Shown here: positions 1 through 6,700 of the stretch, piece by piece
How positions within the stretch are numbered: position 1 is the stretch's first letter
How the letters are laid out: every line of letters begins with the position of its first letter
DNA from: Alphaproteobacteria bacterium
GTDB lineage: Bacteria > Pseudomonadota > Alphaproteobacteria > Acetobacterales > Acetobacteraceae
Assembly (NCBI GenBank): GCA_026225015.1
Contig: JAMFRY010000121.1
Span: forward strand, 1-22,110
Direction: 5' to 3'
Length of the DNA stretch: 22,110 bases
Made by a program: the position numbers and the translations under genes
The notes under the pieces: model-generated
The model's database searches: none
Seen by the model: the letters and a program-made list of their open reading frames with translations, nothing else
Told to the model about the DNA's origin: nothing

Positions 1-951
1 AGCCGCGACAAAGCCGCCGAGGGACCCTGGGCGGTAGCCCGCTTCAACGCCTGCGGCTACCGCAGCACCGGCCCCTGTGGCCCGGTAAGCCCTGGGACGG
101 CGCGGCTGGCCGTGATGGGCTCGTCCACCAGCTGGGGCTTTCTGGTACCGTTCGATGATATCTGGTCGGTGCAGGCGGCGCGGGAAATCACCGCGAGTTG
201 CGGGCGCCCCGTCGACGTGCAGAGTTTGGGCGGCTTCGGCGATCTGAGCCTGGTCGCCGCGCGCACACCGGAAGCGCTGGCCTTGCACCCGCAGCTGGTG
301 GCGCTGGTGGTGGGCCCCTTCGATTTGTTCAAGCTCCCCGATGGCGGTTTCAACCCGGCGCATGCTTTGCGTACACCCAAAGCCGAACCGACGTACCACC
401 CCGGGCTGATGGAATGGCTGAAAGCTTTGCTCAGCAACAGCCGCGCGGTGGAAATCGCGCAGCATTATATTTTCGGCAATCCCGACACCTATGTCGCAAC
501 CTATCTGCGCTACGGCGATCGCGCCGCCTATCTGCGTCCGCCGATGTCTAAGGCCTGGCAGGCGCGGCTCGTGGTGCTGGATGAAGCGGTGGCCTATATC
601 ACGGCGCAGCTTGCGCCCACCGGCACGCCTCTGCTGTTGGTCTATGCGCCGGCACTGGTCCAGGCCGACCTGATCGCGATTGGCAAGCCGGCTCCGGGCG
701 TCGATCCCCAGGCGATCGAGCGGGCCATGGCGCAGATCGCCAAACGGCACGGGGCGCTGTTCGCGGATGGCGGGGACGGGTTTCGCGGCCTTGGCAGCGC
801 CTCCGATTATTTCTATCGCGCCGAGGGCCACCTCAACAGCGCGGGCCAGACTTTGCTCGGCCGCACCGCCGCGAAAACGATCCTTGGCGCCGCAATGCCC
901 GGTTTTTGTCCAGAGTCACTCCAGGGATCTCCGCCTGGGGCGCCGCTATGA
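1..951 (+). CDS. SGNH/GDSL-type hydrolase or acyltransferase, 5'-truncated by window edge
   Basis: The reading frame is open from base 1, so the true start lies outside the window; 316 codons are visible. The block I serine motif of the SGNH fold appears as V-M-G-S-S-T (visible residues 37-42), with Ser40/Ser41 as the candidate nucleophile. The block V motif is E-G-H-L-N-S-A-G near the C-terminus, with His277 as catalytic base. Proteins of this kind (relatives of DltD, AlgJ/AlgX and PatB) are encoded beside MBOAT proteins and move acyl groups, often acetyl, onto polysaccharides or cell-wall polymers in the periplasm. The stop codon overlaps the start of the MBOAT gene as ATGA, which supports translational coupling and a shared function. 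The substrate cannot be read from the sequence. The fold assignment is fairly secure; the role comes from the neighbour. Confidence 0.75.
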   Translation, partial: SRDKAAEGPWAVARFNACGYRSTGPCGPVSPGTARLAVMGSSTSWGFLVPFDDIWSVQAAREITASCGRPVDVQSLGGFGDLSLVAARTPEALALHPQLVALVVGPFDLFKLPDGGFNPAHALRTPKAEPTYHPGLMEWLKALLSNSRAVEIAQHYIFGNPDTYVATYLRYGDRAAYLRPPMSKAWQARLVVLDEAVAYITAQLAPTGTPLLLVYAPALVQADLIAIGKPAPGVDPQAIERAMAQIAKRHGALFADGGDGFRGLGSASDYFYRAEGHLNSAGQTLLGRTAAKTILGAAMPGFCPESLQGSPPGAPL

Positions 952-2369
952 ACGCGCCCTCCTTCCAGTTCCTCGGCTTCGCCGTGGCCGGGGCCGTGCT
1001 GTTCAACCTATCGGGCGCGCTGGCCTGGCGCCGGCTGGTGTTGCTGGCGCTGAACCTGGTTTTCTTCGCCACCTTCATGTCTGGAATCGTTGGCGCGCTG
1101 CCATTCGCAGCCTTCCTGCTCACCGGTTATATGGCCATATTGGCGCAGCGGAAATACCCGTCCCGGCAGCTGTTTTTGCTGTTCCTTGTCGTCACATTGC
1201 TCGAATTCTTCTGGCTGAAACGATATAGCTTCGTTCCGCCCGTCCTCACACTGCACTTCGTCTATATTACAATCGGCCTTTCCTACGTATTTTTCCGCGT
1301 GCTGCATCTGGTGATCGAGGCGCGCCAGGAAAGCTTCGCGCCCGCTGCGTCGCCACTGACCTATCTCAACTACACTCTGCATTTCCCGGCGCTTATTTCG
1401 GGACCGATCCAGCTCTTTCCCGAATATCATCGCATGGAGAGTGAGGAGCGCCTGCCCCTCGACATTTTTGTCCTGGGTGAAGCCGCCTGGCGAATTGCGC
1501 TCGGTTTCTTCAAGGTGGTTATCCTGTCGGTGGTGCTGGGCAAGGCGCGGCAATCCTGCATCGCCGCCCTGGCGCCGGATCTGCCGTTTACCGCCAAAAT
1601 GCTCTATGGCGCGCTGATCGGCGGGCTTTATCCGTTGTTCCTCAATGCCAACTTCTCAGGCTATACCGATTTCGTGATCGGCATCGCCCGCCTCTATCGC
1701 TTCGAACTGCCGGAAAACTTCAACAACCCGTTCTTCTCCGAAAACGCTATCGGCTTCTGGTCGCGCTGGCACATCACCCTTTCAAACTGGCTCAAAACCT
1801 ATGTCTACACGCCCGTTATGCTCACCTGCATGCGGCGGGTGACGGCGCGCTGGGCGGAACCCTATTTCGCGGTCCTGGCCTATTTCGTCACCTTCTTTCT
1901 GGTCGGCGCCTGGCACGGCCAGACCTCGATGTTCCTGGTCTACGGCCTGGTTACGGGCGGCGGGGTCGCGCTGAACAAGCTCTACCAGATCGTGATAACT
2001 CAGCGCCTCACCCGTAGCGGCTATCGCAAATTGGGTAACGCGCCGATCTATCGCGCTTTATCGCGAGGTCTGAACTTTACCTGGTTCGCCTTTACGCTGC
2101 TTTGGTTCTGGTCGAGCTGGGGGCAACTCAGCGGATTCATCAAGGTTCTCGGCGGTCCCGCGTTGCTGGCGGCCTGGGCGCTGGTCTTGCTCACCTCCAG
2201 CCTGTTGCTGGCGGGGCTGGCCGGTATGCAGTCCGCCGCCGACGCCTATCCCTTATTCGGCTCGCGTTATGTCCGCACGGCGCAGATCACGGTGATGACG
2301 CTGCTGGTTTTGATCTCGGTGCTGGTCGTCGGCGGGCCCGCGCCGGATGTTGTCTATAAACATTTCTAA
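948..2369 (+). CDS. MBOAT family membrane-bound O-acyltransferase
   Basis: This 473-residue polytopic membrane protein has about ten hydrophobic segments. The MBOAT signature is clear: F-W-S-R-W-H-I-T places a conserved His at residue 275, and V-G-A-W-H-G supplies the catalytic His323. The family hallmark S-G-P-I-Q-L-F-P-E-Y lies in the first half. DltB/AlgI-like members carry acyl groups across the inner membrane to a periplasmic SGNH partner, which here is the gene immediately upstream. The ATG at 948 is chosen because it overlaps the upstream stop (ATGA); a TTG at 906 would add 14 residues lying inside the upstream gene. The acceptor is unknown: it could be an exopolysaccharide (a flippase gene lies at the far end of the window) or the NRPS-derived metabolite. 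Confidence 0.9.
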   Translation: MNAPSFQFLGFAVAGAVLFNLSGALAWRRLVLLALNLVFFATFMSGIVGALPFAAFLLTGYMAILAQRKYPSRQLFLLFLVVTLLEFFWLKRYSFVPPVLTLHFVYITIGLSYVFFRVLHLVIEARQESFAPAASPLTYLNYTLHFPALISGPIQLFPEYHRMESEERLPLDIFVLGEAAWRIALGFFKVVILSVVLGKARQSCIAALAPDLPFTAKMLYGALIGGLYPLFLNANFSGYTDFVIGIARLYRFELPENFNNPFFSENAIGFWSRWHITLSNWLKTYVYTPVMLTCMRRVTARWAEPYFAVLAYFVTFFLVGAWHGQTSMFLVYGLVTGGGVALNKLYQIVITQRLTRSGYRKLGNAPIYRALSRGLNFTWFAFTLLWFWSSWGQLSGFIKVLGGPALLAAWALVLLTSSLLLAGLAGMQSAADAYPLFGSRYVRTAQITVMTLLVLISVLVVGGPAPDVVYKHF

Positions 2370-2383
2370 ACCGCATGACGTCG

Positions 2384-2392
2384 AAAGGGGGG
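2384..2392 (+). promoter_or_regulatory. Strong Shine-Dalgarno for the 21-codon small ORF
   Basis: AAAGGGGGG lies 5 nt upstream of the ATG at 2398 and is among the clearest purine-rich sites in the window. It serves a 21-codon frame rather than the VOC gene, whose own ATG has no convincing site. This points to translational coupling. Confidence 0.5.
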
Positions 2393-2397
2393 TAGCG

Positions 2398-2463
2398 ATG
2401 CGTGATCTTGAAATGTCGTATGGAACAACTTCCAGAGAATCCTTATTCGGTGAAAACCCATGA
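2398..2463 (+). CDS. Small ORF (21 aa), possible coupling/leader peptide for the VOC gene
   Basis: An ATG with a strong Shine-Dalgarno opens a 21-codon frame that starts M-R-D-L-E-M-S-Y and ends G-E-N-P. Its TGA overlaps the ATG of the VOC gene as ATGA. The frame differs from the VOC frame. The peptide is hydrophilic, with no signal sequence or membrane segment, and I do not recognise it. It starts 28 bp after the MBOAT stop, so the three genes are probably co-transcribed. The simplest reading is a coupling peptide that delivers ribosomes to the VOC start. A functional peptide cannot be excluded. Chance is possible given the short length, but the combination of Shine-Dalgarno and overlap argues for translation. 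Confidence 0.35.
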   Translation: MRDLEMSYGTTSRESLFGENP

Positions 2464-2918
2464 ATCAACTAGCGCAAAACACGCTCCGCACTCCTCCCGG
2501 TCTCGTAGATACTGCCGGGCTGAGCTTCCACCATTTCGGTCTTGCGGTTAGCCGGCCTGAACCGGCTGCATTGTTTCTGCGCACCATCGGCTATGACATT
2601 GGCGCGTTCCTCTTTGATCCGCTACAGAATGTTCACCTGAACTTATGTCATCATCCCGTCATGCCCACCGTGGAGATCATCCACCCAGGCGCCGGACCCG
2701 GCCCGCTCGACCGGGTGATAAGTGTACGCGATGGCCTCATCTACCATCTTTGCTACACGGCCGACAACCTAACCGATACGATCAAGAAACTTGAGCAGGC
2801 AAGCATGCTGTTGCTCGAAGTCTCGCCGCCGACGCCGGCCGTTTTGTTCGGCGGCAAACTCGTTTCATTCTACGTGATCGACGGATTTGGCCTCGTCGAA
2901 TTCATCCACCTCTCATAG
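2460..2918 (+). CDS. VOC/glyoxalase-fold metalloprotein (methylmalonyl-CoA epimerase-like)
   Basis: At 152 residues this is the normal size for a two-module VOC protein. The first strand motif F-H-H-F-G-L-A-V gives His25, V-E-I-I-H-P gives Glu72, I-Y-H-L-C-Y gives His96 and L-V-E-F-I-H gives Glu147. These match the four metal ligands (H, E, H, E) of glyoxalase I and methylmalonyl-CoA epimerase, so a divalent-metal site is likely intact. The family includes epimerases, glyoxalases, dioxygenases and antibiotic-binding or antibiotic-modifying resistance proteins, so the reaction cannot be fixed. An in-frame TGA at 2451 rules out a longer N-terminus. No Shine-Dalgarno is evident; translation is probably coupled to the small ORF. 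Its place between an acyltransferase pair and an NRPS operon suggests a tailoring or self-protection role, but that is inference. Confidence 0.8.
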   Translation: MNQLAQNTLRTPPGLVDTAGLSFHHFGLAVSRPEPAALFLRTIGYDIGAFLFDPLQNVHLNLCHHPVMPTVEIIHPGAGPGPLDRVISVRDGLIYHLCYTADNLTDTIKKLEQASMLLLEVSPPTPAVLFGGKLVSFYVIDGFGLVEFIHLS

Positions 2919-3033
2919 CCCTGAGCCATTCATGATACCTACCGCGCAGAAACTGGTAATCGGCTGGTTCACGCCAAACACCCAGGCTCTTTGCCGGTAT
3001 AAATGCCGCTTGGCCAAGCCTACAACTTCATTA

Positions 3034-3117
3034 AACGATCAATACAACCTATCGTTGTTCCGACCAGCCGCGGATCCACGTTTTATGTTATGACATCGGA
3101 ACGCTAACGATAACGAT
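3034..3117. repeat. Four AACGAT hexamers (one inverted), possible regulator sites
   Basis: AACGAT occurs at 3034-3039, inverted as ATCGTT at 3051-3056, and twice in direct tandem at 3106-3111 and 3112-3117. The first two form a dyad with an 11-nt spacer. The copies sit 215-300 bp upstream of the predicted promoter. They may bind a regulator, but no candidate is encoded nearby and the motif matches no operator I can name. Confidence 0.3.
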
Positions 3118-3212
3118 ATAAGAATATGGTGCGCCCATCCCACACGTTGCCCCGCCAAAAAGATTAACTAATAATAATATTAAAGATCCGCGTACCGGCC
3201 GAATGGCGCCAA

Positions 3213-3246
3213 CTTACTGTTGAGTAAGCCTTTGTTATTAAACAAA
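3213..3246. promoter_or_regulatory. Two adjacent perfect inverted repeats (6-4-6 each)
   Basis: CTTACT-GTTG-AGTAAG (3213-3228) is followed after CC by TTTGTT-ATTA-AACAAA (3231-3246). Each is a perfect 6-bp inverted repeat with a 4-nt centre, giving two 16-bp dyads with the same geometry, 86 bp before the -35 element. This looks like a paired operator. Small RNA hairpins are possible, but the stems are AT-rich and would be weak as terminators. Confidence 0.4.
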
Positions 3247-3331
3247 TCTTGTCTTTCCACACCTAAAGGGCGACAGGGAATATAAAATGATACCGGAACG
3301 AATTATCCCCCAAAGATTGCTTGCATTTTAA

Positions 3332-3360
3332 TTGACAGGACAACGGCGGTACTAAATACT
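3332..3360 (+). promoter_or_regulatory. Predicted sigma70-type promoter for the mbtH-NRPS operon
   Basis: A perfect -35 TTGACA (3332-3337) is followed after exactly 17 bp by AATACT (3355-3360), which matches the -10 consensus at 4 of 6 positions. Transcription would start near 3367, giving a leader of about 120 nt before the MbtH ATG. The position fits the first gene of the operon. The -10 is imperfect, so an activator may be needed. Confidence 0.5.
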
Positions 3361-3488
3361 CTGTTAACAACGAGGCCAAGAAAATAGACTTGCTTGATGA
3401 CGACGCATCGTAGCGGCTAATGGCTGGAAACAACCGTTGAAGACACCAAAGACAATTCGGTGCGTGAATAAGTGGAGATCCAAGCATA

Positions 3489-3704
3489 ATGGCAAATCCG
3501 TTCGAAGACGACGATTCCTTGTATTTTGCCTTAACAAACAACCTTGAGTGTTATTCGATCTGGCCGTCCTTCATTGATGTTCCACCAGGCTGGAGCGTCG
3601 ACGCTGGGCCTGGCAAGCGGGCCGAAATTCTTGCTTTTATCGAGAACGAACCGAATCAAAGCGACGTGCCGGAAGCAGACAGCTTCGTAGACGCTACGGC
3701 ATGA
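3489..3704 (+). CDS. MbtH-like NRPS accessory protein, divergent
   Basis: This is a 71-residue protein of normal MbtH length. MbtH proteins bind the adenylation domain of NRPSs and support its folding and activity. Seen here are N-P-F-E-D-D near the start, N17, E20, S23-I-W25-P26 and P-P-G34-W35, matching the first two-thirds of the family pattern. The usual third tryptophan and W-T-D-x-R-P tail are missing: residues 52-61 read E-N-E-P-N-Q-S-D-V-P. The protein may therefore be specialised for its own partner or partly degenerate. GGAG at 3474-3477 lies 11 nt before the ATG. Its stop overlaps the NRPS start as ATGA, so the two are translationally coupled, as is usual for MbtH with a dependent NRPS. 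Confidence 0.85.
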   Translation: MANPFEDDDSLYFALTNNLECYSIWPSFIDVPPGWSVDAGPGKRAEILAFIENEPNQSDVPEADSFVDATA

Positions 3705-6700
3705 CTGACGCTGCATTGCTGGACGCCGATCACGGAGGTGTTCCGGCGGGGCAAGCGCCTGCTGCAACAACATTCGATGATTGGTTTCCACTAACGGTTG
3801 CACAGCGCGGCATGTGGTTCGCGCAAAGACTTGCGCCGTCCAGCGCCGTGTTCAATCTTTCTGAAAAAGGCGAGATTATCGGCGAAATTGACTTGGACGC
3901 GTTCAAGACGGCGGTGCTGCACACAGAGCTGGAGGCAACCGCTACCAGGCTTCGGTTCACCGAGATCGACGGCGAACCCCTGCAGGCGGTGACGAATAAT
4001 ATCAGCGGGCTCCTCCCGGCCCTCGATTTTTCGGAGGAAGAAGACCCGCGAGCAGCCGCACTGCAATGGATGGAGGCAGAGTTCCGGCAGCCGCACGAAC
4101 CATTGCGGGACCGGCTATGGTCGATGTGCCTGATCAAAATCGGGGAGAATCACTATTTCTGGTATCATCGCAGCCACCATATCCTGATCGATGGTTTCGC
4201 CGGCGGTTTGATTGCCCGGCGCGTCACCGAGGTATATAATATGCTGATCCGCGGCGATGCGCCGGACCTTGTACCGTTCGGGTCGTTGAACGATCTGGTC
4301 GCGGAAGACCACGCCTATCGTGAGTCGGAGCGTTTCGCCACCGAGCGTAACTACTGGACCGCTTCCTTTGCCGACAAGCCGAGCCCGACCAGCCTGGGGC
4401 ATTACCGGCCGGGTCTGGGCGGCGAGTTGCTGCGCCACACCGCCGTGCTGAGCGCTGGCAGCGTGGAGGACTTGCGGGTCGCAGCAAAGGCGGCTCAGGG
4501 CAGCTTTCCGCAGCTGATGATCGCGGCGATCGCGATTTACTACTATCGCATGACGGGGGCGGAGGACCTGGTGCTGGGACTGCCGGTGACGGCGCGGACC
4601 AACGGGCGCCTGCGGCGAATACCCAGCATGCTGGCCAATGCGGTACCGCTACGATTGCGGCTGAAACCATCGGACACGGTCACCGATGTCGTCCGTCAGG
4701 TCGGCCGGCGGGTGCGCGAGGCCTTGCGCTATCAGCGCTACCGCTACGAGGATCTGCGGCGCGATCTCAACCTGCTGGGAGAGGGGCGGCACCTGTTTAC
4801 CTCGGTCGTGAATATCGAACCCTTCGACTATTCGCCGACTTTCGGACAAGCGCGCTGCGAGGTCACGAATCTCTCCAACGGCTCGATCGAAGACCTGGCG
4901 ATTTTTGTCTATGATCGTGGCACCGGCCGGCCGGTGCATATCGATTTCGACGCCAATCCGCAGATTTACAGCGTGAGCGAGCTGGCGGCGCATGCGGCGC
5001 GTATCCAGCTTCTGCTGCGCCAGGTTAGCGAGGATGTCGAGCGCCCGATCAGCCGGATCGTTCTGCTCGATGATGTCAGCCGCGCCCGCCTGCTGGCGGC
5101 CGGCGCCCCAAGCGGCGCCACTACCGGCACCTTGGCCGCCGCACCCGCCATGCGCTTCATGCCGGAGGATTTTGAACGCCAGGCGCGGCAAAGCCCCTGG
5201 TCGGTGGCAGTGGTGTCCGACCGGGACGCCATCACCTATCGCGGTCTGGACGAGCAGGCGAACCGGATCGCCCATCTGTTGCGCGCGCGCGGCGCCGGTG
5301 CTGGGAAAATCGTCGGCATCTGCCTGCCGCGCGGGATTGAAATGGTCGCCGCATTGTTGGGCGTGATGAAATCCGGCGCCGCCTACCTGCCACTGGACCC
5401 GGACCTGCCGGCCGGCCGGCTCTCCGCCATGGCTGAGGATGCCGCCCCCTGCCTGATCCTGGCGACAGCCGAAACCGCTGCGCTGCTGGCGCCGCACCCG
5501 GTGGTGGTCATGCGCCCTCTGGCGCTCGAACAATATTCCGCCGAGCCGCTGCATGAGAAGCATCTGCCCAACGCCCCGGCCTATGTGATCTACACCTCGG
5601 GCAGCACCGGCAAGCCCAAGGGCGTGGTGCTGACGCGCACCAATCTGGCAAATTTTCTGGGCGCCATGGCGGCGCAGATTCCGCTGGACCCGGCCGACCG
5701 GATGCTGGCGGTAACCACCATAAGCTTCGACATTGCGGCACTGGAACTCTATTTGCCGCTGCTGGCCGGCGCGCGCACAATTCTGGCGCCGCGTGCCGCC
5801 TTGCGTAATCCGTTGGCGCTGGCGCGACTGATCGCCGCCAGCGGCGCCACCATCATGCAGGCAACGCCGTCCCTATGGGATACCCTGACCGGCAGCGAGA
5901 GTGAGGCGCTGCGCGATTTACGGATCCTAACCGGCGGGGAGGCGCTGCCCGAGCATCTGGCGCGCCAGCTTTCCGGCCTGGGTTGGCACGTGCTCAACCT
6001 GTACGGCCCGACCGAGACGGCGATCTGGTCGACGAGCCATCCGGTCGAAACCGGTACTGCCGCCGCAATCGGCCGGCCGCTTGCGCGCACCCATGTTTAC
6101 GTGCTGGATTCCGGGTTGATGCAGGTGCCCGAAGGCGTGGCCGGCGATCTCTACATCTCCGGCGCCGGCCTGGCGCTTGGCTATCTCAACCGGCCCGGCC
6201 TGACCGCGGAGCGATTTGTCGCCAACCCCTACGGGTCGCCGGGCAGCCGGATGTACCGCACCGGCGATCTCGCGAAATTCGAGCATGGCGTGCTGCATTA
6301 TATCGGCCGCGCCGACGCCCAGGTGAAGCTGCGCGGCTTTCGTATCGAACTGGGCGAGATCGAAACCGTGCTGGCCCGGCAGCCCGGCATCGCCCAGGCG
6401 GCGGCGGCGGTGCATGAGGGCAGGCTAGCCGCCTATATCGTGACCGCTGCGCCCGAAATCCCGCTCGACCCCGCCGCGCTGAAGCGGGCGCTGGCCGAGC
6501 AATTGCCGGATTATATGGTGCCGGCGCTGTTCATGCAGCTGGCGGAACTTCCGCGCTCGCCTTCCGGCAAGCTCGACCGCAAGGCCCTGCCCGCGCCGGT
6601 TGCCGTTGCCGCCGGCGCGACGCAGTTCGACCGTTCGCCGACCGAGGAAATTCTGATCTCGATGTTCTGCGAGTTGATCCAGACCACCGATGAGATCGAT

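Larger units (their letters stand above)
2919..3488. other. 570-bp AT-rich intergenic regulatory region
   Basis: No convincing gene lies here. The region is visibly richer in A and T than the flanking coding DNA. From left to right it holds a 10-bp palindrome CTTGGCCAAG (3009-3018), four AACGAT/ATCGTT copies (3034-3117), a 7-bp dyad GTTCCGA/TCGGAAC (3057-3063 and 3096-3102), an A/T-rich run around 3164-3184, two abutting perfect inverted repeats (3213-3246) and a sigma70-type promoter (3332-3360). It separates the MBOAT/VOC group from the NRPS operon and is the obvious control region of the latter. No transposon remnant, tRNA or convincing terminator was seen. Confidence 0.6.

Noticed and set aside
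2887..3093. 68-codon plus-strand ORF overlapping the end of the VOC gene
   Set aside because: No Shine-Dalgarno, no recognisable domain, low-complexity Ser-rich start inside the VOC coding sequence, and the rest lies in the AT-rich intergenic region.
3106..3124. Fur box
   Set aside because: The tandem AACGAT resembles the hexamer layout only loosely and does not match the GATAATGATAATCATTATC consensus well enough to call.
3249..3286. TTGTCT and TATAAA as an alternative promoter
   Set aside because: The elements are 26 bp apart, too far for sigma70. The TTGACA element at 3332 has a proper 17-bp spacing.
3287..3331. 14-codon ORF (starts MIPERII) ending just before TTGACA
   Set aside because: It would lie upstream of the predicted transcription start, has only a weak purine stretch before it, and no other support.
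3263..3541. 92-codon minus-strand ORF across the promoter and start of mbtH
   Set aside because: It lies antisense to a well-supported promoter and gene start, has no family features and no good ribosome site.
4649..5563. 304-codon minus-strand ORF inside the NRPS gene
   Set aside because: It is antisense to the C1-A domain region with clear conserved motifs on the plus strand; its composition is typical of a GC-rich shadow frame.
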